From NCBI GenBank assembly GCA_902805755.1, contig CADCUA010000574.1, positions 1 through 5,772 on the forward strand: 5,772 nucleotides of DNA, in the 5' to 3' direction. This DNA comes from an uncultured Lysobacter sp. GTDB taxonomy: Bacteria > Pseudomonadota > Gammaproteobacteria > Xanthomonadales > Xanthomonadaceae. Shown one piece after another: positions 1 through 5,351 of this stretch (position 1 is the first letter of the stretch; each line of letters opens with the position of its first letter). Made by a program: the position numbers and the translations under genes. The notes beneath the pieces are model-generated. The model ran no database searches. It saw only the letters and a program-made list of their open reading frames with translations, and was not told the origin of the DNA.

Positions 1-279
1 CGCAGCGCGGCGGCGGGGCAGCGGGTGATCCCGGCCGAGGTGGCGCGCACGCTGGCCGAGTTCACGCCGCGCGTCGAGCTGACCGCGCGCGAGGTGGAGG
101 TGCTGCGGCTGGTGTCGAAGGGGCTGCGCAACCGCGAGATCGCGCGCGTGATCGGGCGCACCGAGGGCACGGTCAAGGCGCACCTCAAGAACATCCACGA
201 GAAGCTCGGCGTCGACGACCGCACCGAGGCGGTGACCCTCGCCCTCCAGCGCGGCATCATCCACCTGGACGACGGTTGA
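1..279 (+). CDS. NarL/LuxR-family response regulator, C-terminal part (5' partial)
   Basis: The reading frame is open from base 1, so this is the last 92 residues of a longer protein; the GTG at 25 is internal rather than a real start. Visible residues 26-90 form a LuxR/GerE helix-turn-helix: ELTAREVEVLRLV, the turn region GLRNREIARVIG, and the recognition helix around TEGTVKAHLKNIHEKLGV, followed by DDRTEAV. The preceding linker (AAAGQRVIPAEVARTLAE) is typical of two-component regulators of the NarL type, whose N-terminal receiver domain with the phospho-accepting Asp would lie left of the window. It would act in the cytoplasm as a DNA-binding transcription factor switched by a sensor kinase. 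Its stop (277-279) directly abuts the stop of the kinase fragment on the other strand, so the two may be a cognate pair, although tail-to-tail pairing is less usual than a shared operon. Target genes cannot be told. Confidence 0.9.
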   Translation, partial: RSAAAGQRVIPAEVARTLAEFTPRVELTAREVEVLRLVSKGLRNREIARVIGRTEGTVKAHLKNIHEKLGVDDRTEAVTLALQRGIIHLDDG

Positions 280-552
280 TCACGGCGACGACCGGACGAG
301 CGCGCGGCTCGCGGTCAGGTGGGAGCATGACCGAAGACGAAGCAGGACTTCGGTGCCGCGACCGGGCGCGCTCGCGACGGTGAGCCGCGCACCGATCGCG
401 GCCGCCCGCTCGCGCATGCCTGCCATCCCGAAGTGGCCGTTCGCCGCCGCGCGAGCGGGGGCGAACCCGCAGCCGTCGCCGCGCACGCGGACGCGCAGCT
501 CGCGTCGCCCGTAGGCGCAGGTCGTCACGGCGACCGTCCGGCATCGTGCGTG
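280..552 (-). pseudogene. Sensor histidine kinase, C-terminal ATPase fragment (5' end missing)
   Basis: Read on the minus strand, about 90 residues match the end of a NarL/DegS-type (HisKA_3 class) histidine kinase HATPase_c domain. A beta strand TVAVTTCAYGRRELRVRVR leads into the G1 box GDGCGFAP (about 463-480). The G2-like box GHFGMAGMRERA lies at about 415-438, followed by the usual ending IGARLTVASAPGRGTEVLLRL. The first residue of the usual DDG in the G1 box is Gly here. Homology can be followed back to about HAR at 544-552, which may be the tail of the N box (N..RHA). Beyond that the frame stays open to 1374, but the sequence is the antisense of the acyltransferase and LolA-like genes and looks like no kinase. 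The sensor, dimerisation/phosphoacceptor His region and most of the N box are therefore absent, and the fragment cannot be a working kinase. The last 17 or so residues after the domain look non-conserved. Stop codon 280-282 abuts the regulator gene. Confidence 0.75.
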
Positions 553-1134
553 CTCGCGCGCGAGCGGCCGGACGTGACCGTGCGCGTGGTGCTGGACAAG
601 GGCCACAACGCCGCGATCACCCAGATGCTCGACGCGCTGAACCCGGAGATCGCGCGCAGCGTGATCGATGCGGGCCAGGACGGGCCGTCGATCGTGCTCG
701 CGATCAAGCAGGCAACCGATGCCGGCGAAATCGTCGCGCTGCTGGTCGATCGCGCGCGCCCGGGCGATGCGGCGGTCACGGCGTCGTTCCTGGGCGAGGA
801 TGCGCCGTTCCCGACCGCGCCCTGGGTGATCGCGACGATGCTGCGCGTGCCGGTGGTGCTGGCGTTCGGCCTGTACCGTGGCGGGCGCGAATATGAACTG
901 GCGTTCGAGGTGTTCAGCGAGGAGCTGGTCGCCGAACGCCATAACCGCCAGCAGATCCTGCACGGGCTGGCACAGCGTTACGCCGAACGGTTGCAGGAGT
1001 ACGTGCGGCGCGCCCCTTACAACTGGTTCAATTTCTATGATTTCTGGCAGGCCCATGGCACGAACCCCTCGACTGCGCCTGGCGCTGGCGCCGCTGCTGC
1101 TGGCGATCGCCCTGCCGCTGGCGGCGGCCGCTGA
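433..1134 (+). CDS. LpxL/LPLAT-like acyltransferase of aryl polyene cluster, N-terminally truncated
   Basis: Family proteins transfer an acyl chain to a lipid acceptor at the inner membrane; in aryl polyene clusters they are thought to help anchor the pigment to a lipid. Family-like sequence begins about 550 (VLARERPDVTVRVVLDKGHN). It continues with LLVDRARPGD (739-768), FPTAPWVIATMLRVPVVLAFGLYRGG-type core (about 808-885) and the ending PYNWFNFYDFW (up to 1047), which is very typical of this subfamily. The N-terminal half, with the catalytic HX4D/E motif (GSHLG region), is missing. The frame can be opened at GTG 433, but residues 1 to ~38 from there are the antisense of a histidine kinase fragment, so that start is probably not genuine. 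After YDFW the frame runs 28 more low-complexity Ala/Gly/Pro residues and overlaps the next gene by 80 bases. As it stands this should be inactive: a pseudogene, or a real gene cut by an assembly join. Confidence 0.75.
   Translation: MAVRRRASGGEPAAVAAHADAQLASPVGAGRHGDRPASCVLARERPDVTVRVVLDKGHNAAITQMLDALNPEIARSVIDAGQDGPSIVLAIKQATDAGEIVALLVDRARPGDAAVTASFLGEDAPFPTAPWVIATMLRVPVVLAFGLYRGGREYELAFEVFSEELVAERHNRQQILHGLAQRYAERLQEYVRRAPYNWFNFYDFWQAHGTNPSTAPGAGAAAAGDRPAAGGGR
552..565. repeat. 14-nt perfect palindrome at the truncation junction
   Basis: The bases gctcgcgcgcgagc read identically on both strands. They sit where the kinase fragment on the minus strand stops making sense and where acyltransferase homology on the plus strand starts. 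The match itself is certain. Whether it mediated the join (microhomology or fold-back) or is chance in very GC-rich DNA is not known. Confidence 0.7.
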
Positions 1135-1717
1135 AGCACCGGTCGCCTCGGACTGGATCCTCGAGCGGCTGGTGCGTCCCGCGCCGATGCGGACCAGCTT
1201 CGTGGAGCTGCGCGGCTCGCCGCTGCTGAAAGCACCGCTGCGCATCAGTGGCGAATACCGGCGCCCGCGCGCGGACACGCTGGTGCGCGACGTGCGCAGC
1301 CCGTATGTCGAAACCACCACGATCGTCACCGGTGCGAATGGCGCGGGCGATGTGACGATCGCGCGCGCCGGCAAGTCGCCGCGACGCTTTTCGCTGGCGC
1401 GCGCGCCGGAACTGGCCGCGCTGCAGGCGAGCTTCGGCGCGCTGCTCGCCGGTGACCGCGCGCAGCTCGAACGCCATTACCGCCTCGTCCCGCAGGGCAC
1501 GCGCGCGAAGTGGACGCTCGCGCTGACGCCGAAGGATGCGCAGCTCGCGAAGCAGGTGCAGGCGATCACGCTGTACGGCCGCGGCGCGGAGCTGCGCTGC
1601 ATCGAGACGCAGCCGGCGAAGCAGCCGCTGCAGCGCACGCTGCTTGCGGGCGCTGCGCGCACCGCCGGCCCGGCGATGGATGCGGCGACGCTGGCCACCT
1701 TGTGCCGCGGCAGTTGA
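1055..1717 (+). CDS. LolA-like outer-membrane lipoprotein carrier protein (aryl polyene type)
   Basis: This 220-residue protein begins with a clear Sec signal peptide: MARTPRLR, a hydrophobic stretch of Leu/Ala to about residue 25, and an AAAEA cleavage region. There is no lipobox Cys, so a soluble periplasmic protein is expected. The mature part resembles the divergent LolA-like family found in aryl polyene clusters. An early MRTSFVELRGSPLLKAPLRISGEYRYxRP-like strand pattern (SGEYRRPRADTL), a central block RFSLARAPELAALQASFGALLAGD, and a late block WTLALTPKDAQLAKQVQAI are visible, with a final IET strand. Such proteins have a half-barrel that binds acyl chains; here it probably carries the lipid-linked polyene across the periplasm, working with the MMPL exporter that follows. 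ATG 1055 was chosen because it gives the signal peptide, though it lies 80 bases inside the acyltransferase frame. The stop overlaps the next start. The ligand is inferred from context. Confidence 0.85.
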   Translation: MARTPRLRLALAPLLLAIALPLAAAAEAPVASDWILERLVRPAPMRTSFVELRGSPLLKAPLRISGEYRRPRADTLVRDVRSPYVETTTIVTGANGAGDVTIARAGKSPRRFSLARAPELAALQASFGALLAGDRAQLERHYRLVPQGTRAKWTLALTPKDAQLAKQVQAITLYGRGAELRCIETQPAKQPLQRTLLAGAARTAGPAMDAATLATLCRGS

Positions 1718-4062
1718 GTCCGGCAGCGCGCCGGCTTGCGCTCGCGTTCGCCTGGCTGGCCGCGCTGGCGGTCGCTGGCTGGTGGATCAGCCAGCACCTG
1801 AACGTCTCCGGCGACCTGCGCCGGTTCATGCCGACCGCGCAGACGCCGGCGCAGAAGCTGCTGATCGATGAGCTCGGCGAAGGGCCCGGCTCGCGACTGT
1901 TGCTCGTTGCACTCTCCGGCAGTGATCCGGCAACGCTGGGCACGCAATCGCAGGCGCTGCAGCGCGCGCTTGCGGACGACCAGCGCTTCGTGTTCGCCAC
2001 CAACGGCGCGCAGGCCGGGCTCGATGCGATCCCCGAGCGGCTGCGCCCGTACCGTTACCTGCTGTCGCCCACGCTCGATCGTGGCGCGCTCGATGCGGCC
2101 ACGCTGCGCGACGCGCTGGACGCACGCGTGCAGGACCTGGGCTCGCCGGCGGCCGGCATGATCGAGCCGCTGCTGCCGTCTGACCCCACGCTGGAGACGC
2201 TGGTGCTCGCCGAGCGCTGGCAGCCCGCGTACCAGCCGCAATCGCTGCACGGCGTCTGGTTCGACCGGGCCGGGCGCGAGGCGCTGATGATCGTGCAGAC
2301 GCGCGCGGCCGGTTTCGATCCGCCGGGCCAGCAGGCGGCGGTGCAGGCGCTGCGTGACGCGTTCACGCGTGTGAGCCGCGGCACGCCGACGCAGCTGACG
2401 TTGACCGGACCGGGTGCGTTCGCGGTCGAGATCGGCGGGCGCACGCAGCGCGAGGCGAGCCTGATCGGCACGATCGACAGCTTCGTGTTCGTCGCGCTGC
2501 TGTGGCTCGCCTACCGCAGCTGGAAGGCGCCGCTGCTGGGCGGGCTGCCGCTCGCGAGCGGCGGGCTCGCGGGGCTGGGCGCGGTTGCGCTCGCGTTCGA
2601 CGGCGTGCACGGCATCACGATCGCGTTCGGCTTCACCCTGATCGGCGTGGCGCAGGATTATCCGATCCATCTTTTCAGTCATCAGCGCCCGGGTCTGTCG
2701 CCATGGGCGAGCGCGCGTGCGCTGTGGCCGACGCTCGGCACCGGCGTCGCGTCGACCTGCATCGCGTACCTGACGTTCCTCGCGTCGGGCGTCGACGGGC
2801 TGGAGCAGCTCGCGGTGTTCACGATCGTCGGCCTGGGCACGGCGGCGCTCGCAACGCGTTTCGTGCTGCCGGCGCTGATCGATCCGGACGGGCGCGGCGC
2901 GTTCCGCGATGCGGCGGCTTCGCCGTTCGTGGCGCGCGCGTGGCAACGGCTCGCGCGCTGGCCGCGGCTCAACGCGCCCGGCTGCGCGGCGCTGGCGGCG
3001 ATCGCGATCGCGGCGGCCGCGCTCGCGCCGGGGCCGTTCTGGCAGAACGACCTGTCGAAACTGACACCGGTGCCGGCCGGCGCACTCGCGCGCGATGGGC
3101 AGCTGCGGCAGGAGCTCGGCGCGCCGGACGTGCGTTATCTGATCGCCGTGACCGGGCCCGACGCGCAGAGCGTGCTGCGCCGCTCCGAACAACTGCAACC
3201 GGCGCTGGAGGCCGCGCGCGCGCGCGGCGCGCTGCAGGGCTTCGACCTCGCCGCGCGCTACCTGCCCAGCGCCGGGACCCAGCGCGCGCGCCAGGCGCGG
3301 CTGCCGTCGCCGCCGGCATTGGCGGCCGCGCTCGATGCCGCGCTCGCCGGCAGCCCGTTCCAGCCCGATGCATTCGTCCCGTTCCTCGCCGATGTCGAAC
3401 GCGCGCGCACTGTAGAACCGTTGCAGCCGCGCGACCTGGCCGGCACGCCGTTGGCGACGACGGTAGCCGGGCTGCTGCTCGAACGCGACGGCCACGCGAC
3501 CGCACTGGTGTCGCTCAGCGGCTTGAGGGATCCGGCCGCGATCGCCGCGCTCGCGCAGCAGCAAGGGGCGCAATTGCTGGATCTGAAAAACGCGTCCGAA
3601 TCGTTGGTGGCCGGTTACCGCAGCCGCGTGCTGTGGGCACTCGCGCTCGCAAGCGTGCTGCTCGCAGCGACCGTGTGGTTCGCGCTGCGCGTGCCGGCGC
3701 GCGTGCTGCGCGTGCTCGCGCCGATGGCGCTCACCACCGTGCTGTTGCTCGCCGTGCTGCGCGCGCTCGGCATCGAGCTCACGCTGTTCCACCTCGTCGC
3801 GCTGATCCTCGCCGCGGGCTTGGGGCTGGATTACGCGTTGTTCTTCGACCACGCCGGCGACGAACGCGATGAGCAGCTGCGCACGCTGCATGCGGTCATG
3901 GTGTGCAGCCTGACGACGCTGCTGGTGTTCTCGCTGCTGGGCTCATCGAGCATCCCGGTGCTGCGCGCGATCGGCAGCACCGTCGCGCTCGGCGTGATCA
4001 GCAATTTCGTGCTCGCTTTGTTGATCACGCGCCGCGACAGTGCGGCGCCCGTCCACGCCTGA
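1714..4062 (+). CDS. MMPL/RND-family exporter of aryl polyene cluster
   Basis: This is a membrane transporter of about 782 residues with the two-fold MMPL architecture. TM1 is near residues 8-25, followed by a periplasmic domain to about 248. A TM bundle follows at about 250-400 with the proton-relay-type motif GVAQDYPIH (Asp315-Tyr316). TM7 is at about 422-438, and a second periplasmic domain runs from QNDLSKLTP (444) to about 634. A second TM bundle runs to the C-terminus with GLGLDYALFF (Asp706-Tyr707). The repeated Gly-x-x-x-Asp-Tyr motif in both halves is characteristic of proton-driven MMPL exporters. In this setting it is expected to flip or extract the lipid-linked aryl polyene from the inner membrane and hand it to the LolA-like partner. 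No ATG is available near the start: TTG 1714 overlaps the LolA stop by 4 bases (ttga), and GTG 1702 is the alternative; neither has a clear Shine-Dalgarno. Long open frames on the other strands across this gene are GC-driven shadows. Confidence 0.9.
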   Translation: MSPAARRLALAFAWLAALAVAGWWISQHLNVSGDLRRFMPTAQTPAQKLLIDELGEGPGSRLLLVALSGSDPATLGTQSQALQRALADDQRFVFATNGAQAGLDAIPERLRPYRYLLSPTLDRGALDAATLRDALDARVQDLGSPAAGMIEPLLPSDPTLETLVLAERWQPAYQPQSLHGVWFDRAGREALMIVQTRAAGFDPPGQQAAVQALRDAFTRVSRGTPTQLTLTGPGAFAVEIGGRTQREASLIGTIDSFVFVALLWLAYRSWKAPLLGGLPLASGGLAGLGAVALAFDGVHGITIAFGFTLIGVAQDYPIHLFSHQRPGLSPWASARALWPTLGTGVASTCIAYLTFLASGVDGLEQLAVFTIVGLGTAALATRFVLPALIDPDGRGAFRDAAASPFVARAWQRLARWPRLNAPGCAALAAIAIAAAALAPGPFWQNDLSKLTPVPAGALARDGQLRQELGAPDVRYLIAVTGPDAQSVLRRSEQLQPALEAARARGALQGFDLAARYLPSAGTQRARQARLPSPPALAAALDAALAGSPFQPDAFVPFLADVERARTVEPLQPRDLAGTPLATTVAGLLLERDGHATALVSLSGLRDPAAIAALAQQQGAQLLDLKNASESLVAGYRSRVLWALALASVLLAATVWFALRVPARVLRVLAPMALTTVLLLAVLRALGIELTLFHLVALILAAGLGLDYALFFDHAGDERDEQLRTLHAVMVCSLTTLLVFSLLGSSSIPVLRAIGSTVALGVISNFVLALLITRRDSAAPVHA

Positions 4063-4077
4063 CCCGATGCAACGACC

Positions 4078-4524
4078 ATGACCGAACCCGGCCTGCTGCA
4101 ACGCGATGCGATCGCCGCGCTGATCCCGCATCAGGGCGCGATGTGCCTGTGGGACGAGGTGCTGGCCTGGGACGCGCAGTCGATCCGGCTGCGTGCGTTC
4201 AACCATTGCGATGCCGACCATCCGCTGCGCAGCCGCGGGCAACTGCGCGCGGTGCACCTGTGCGAATACGGCGCGCAGGCGATGGCGGTGCACGGTGGGC
4301 TGCGTGCGCAGCAGGCGGGCGGCCGCGCCCGCGCGGGCATGCTGGTGGCGCTGCGCGGCGTGCAGCTGCATGCCACGCGCATCGACGATCTCGAAGGCGC
4401 GATCGTGTGCGAGGCGCAGGTGCTGGTGGAGGGCGACAGCGGCTGGCAGTACGCGTTCGCGATCCGCCACGGCGATGCGCTGCTCGCCGAGGGCCGCGCC
4501 GCGGTGCTGCACGGGCCGGACTGA
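4078..4524 (+). CDS. apeP: ApeP-like 3-hydroxyacyl-ACP dehydratase (hotdog fold)
   Basis: The 148-residue cytoplasmic protein matches the aryl polyene dehydratase group related to FabA/FabZ. It opens with the IPHQGAMCLWDEVL motif (residues 16-29), equivalent to IPHRxPFLLVDRV in FabZ. A central helix with HLCEYGAQAMAVHG (residues 60-73) follows, in which Glu63 and the AQ pair sit where FabZ has ExxAQ. The FabZ HFPG loop with its catalytic His is not seen; the matching stretch reads HPLRSRGQLRAVH. It would dehydrate beta-hydroxyacyl-ACP to the trans-enoyl form, making each double bond of the polyene. In characterised aryl polyene systems such a subunit is reported to work with a second dehydratase (ApeI type), which is not in this window. 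It starts 15 bases after the exporter stop and is followed 60 bases later by the partner reductase. The symbol is by family resemblance to the E. coli naming. Confidence 0.85.
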   Translation: MTEPGLLQRDAIAALIPHQGAMCLWDEVLAWDAQSIRLRAFNHCDADHPLRSRGQLRAVHLCEYGAQAMAVHGGLRAQQAGGRARAGMLVALRGVQLHATRIDDLEGAIVCEAQVLVEGDSGWQYAFAIRHGDALLAEGRAAVLHGPD

Positions 4525-4550
4525 GCCGGGCTCGCGCGGCCACGACGCGC

Positions 4551-4568
4551 ACGCGACAATCGCGTTTT
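4551..4568 (+). terminator. Small hairpin plus T4 between dehydratase and reductase genes (weak candidate)
   Basis: Bases acgcga (4551-4556), a three-base loop caa and tcgcgt (4560-4565) form a six-pair stem running into a tttt tract (4565-4568). It lies in the only sizeable gap of the operon (60 bases). The stem is short and the T tract minimal, so at most it would be an attenuator that lowers expression of the reductase; chance is quite possible. No convincing promoter accompanies it. Confidence 0.2.
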
Positions 4569-4584
4569 GACTGCGGGGCCTTCC

Positions 4585-5319
4585 ATGACTTCCACGACTG
4601 CACGGCGCGCCCTTGTCACCGGCGGCAGCGGCGATCTGGGCCGCGCGATCTGCACGCGCCTGGCGGCCGACGGGCTGCATGTCATCGTCCACGCGAACGG
4701 CAACCGCGCGCGCGCCGATGAGGTGGTGGAGGCCATCCATGGCGCGGGCGGCAGCGCCGAGGCGGTCGCGTTCGATGTCGCCGATGGCGCGGCGACGGGC
4801 GCGGCGATCGCGACGCTGCTCGAGCGCGGCCCGGTGCAGGTCGTGGTGAACAACGCCGGCATCCATGACGACGCGCCGATGGCGGGCATGAGCGAGGCGC
4901 AATGGAAGCGCGTCATCGACGTGTCGCTGCACGGCTTCTTCCATGTCACCCAGCCGCTGCTGCTGCCGATGGCGCGCACGCGCTGGGGACGCATCGTCAG
5001 CGTGTCGTCGGTCGCGGCCGTGCTCGGCAATCGCGGGCAGACGAATTACGCCGCGGCAAAAGCCGCGCTGCACGGTGCGAGCAAGTCACTTGCGCGCGAG
5101 ATGGCCGCGCGCGGCATCAGCGTGAATGTGGTCGCGCCCGGCGTGATCGCAGGACGCATGGCGGGCGATGCATTCCCGCCGGAGATGATCAAGCAGCTCG
5201 TGCCTGCGGCGCGCGCGGGCACGCCCGAGGAAGTCGCGGCGCTGGTGGCGTTTCTGTGTTCGGACGCGGCCGGCTACATCAACGGCCAGGTCATCGGCAT
5301 CAACGGCGGCATGGGTTGA
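4585..5319 (+). CDS. fabG: FabG-type 3-ketoacyl-ACP reductase (aryl polyene ketoreductase, SDR)
   Basis: This 244-residue classical short-chain dehydrogenase reduces beta-ketoacyl-ACP with NADPH, supplying the substrate for the dehydratase just upstream. The Rossmann motif TGGSGDLG is at residues 12-19, NNAG at 89-92, catalytic Ser142 is within VSVSS, and Tyr155-AAA-Lys159 is the active-site pair. The C-terminal GYINGQVIGINGGMG ending is standard for FabG. Two positions differ from textbook FabG. The middle Gly of TGxxxGxG is Asp17, and the Asn of the catalytic tetrad (IDxNL) is Ser114 (IDVSLHGFF). I believe this is common in the aryl polyene reductase subgroup (ApeQ type), so activity is still expected. 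ATG 4585 is preferred over TTG 4567 because it fits the usual FabG N-terminus and has a GGGG stretch at 4575-4578 as a weak ribosome binding site. It is the last gene of the run; the ketosynthase that often follows in such clusters is absent. Confidence 0.92.
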   Translation: MTSTTARRALVTGGSGDLGRAICTRLAADGLHVIVHANGNRARADEVVEAIHGAGGSAEAVAFDVADGAATGAAIATLLERGPVQVVVNNAGIHDDAPMAGMSEAQWKRVIDVSLHGFFHVTQPLLLPMARTRWGRIVSVSSVAAVLGNRGQTNYAAAKAALHGASKSLAREMAARGISVNVVAPGVIAGRMAGDAFPPEMIKQLVPAARAGTPEEVAALVAFLCSDAAGYINGQVIGINGGMG

Positions 5320-5340
5320 GGCCCCGGCCGCCGTTGATGC
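5297..5340. terminator. Perfect 14-bp stem hairpin between convergent genes (candidate bidirectional terminator)
   Basis: Arms gcatcaacggcggc (5297-5310) and gccgccgttgatgc (5327-5340) are exactly complementary, with a 16-base loop. The left arm encodes the last residues of the reductase (GINGG region), and the right arm ends immediately before the stop codon of the opposite-strand gene at 5341. Location between two convergent stops and a strong stem support a shared terminator or a block to read-through, but there is no T tract on either side, so a standard Rho-independent terminator is not shown. Confidence 0.5.
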
Positions 5341-5351
5341 TTAGGCCCCGG
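5319..5351. repeat. 9-nt direct repeat flanking the two convergent stops
   Basis: The bases aggccccgg occur at 5319-5327, starting at the last base of the reductase stop, and again at 5343-5351, starting at the stop of the opposite gene, 24 bases apart. In GC-rich DNA this may be chance. Confidence 0.4.

Noticed and set aside
553..1374. Extension of the kinase frame upstream (minus strand) to give a 364-residue protein
   Set aside because: Beyond ~550 the translation shows no kinase features (no phosphoacceptor His region or N box) and is the antisense of acyltransferase and LolA-like coding sequence.
2996..3012. Repeated cgatcgcg palindromic units
   Set aside because: They encode the Ala-Ile-Ala-Ile stretch of TM7 and are expected from codon bias; no repeat structure beyond the coding sequence.
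2502..3872. 456-residue plus-strand open frame in an alternate frame of the exporter
   Set aside because: Arg/Ala-rich low-complexity translation and the exporter frame shows clear TM segments and DY motifs over the same bases, so this is a shadow.
1477..3891. 804-residue open frame on the minus strand across the exporter
   Set aside because: Composition is Arg/Gln/Glu/Ala-rich without domain-like pattern and is antisense to a well-supported membrane transporter. Long antisense frames are expected in DNA with this codon bias.
4555..4572. gacaat and ttgact hexamers as possible promoter elements before the reductase
   Set aside because: They overlap or occur in the wrong order and no properly spaced partner hexamer is present.
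3943..5073. Long minus-strand frames over the dehydratase and reductase genes
   Set aside because: His/Arg/Ala-rich translations with no recognisable domain, opposite two genes with intact family motifs.
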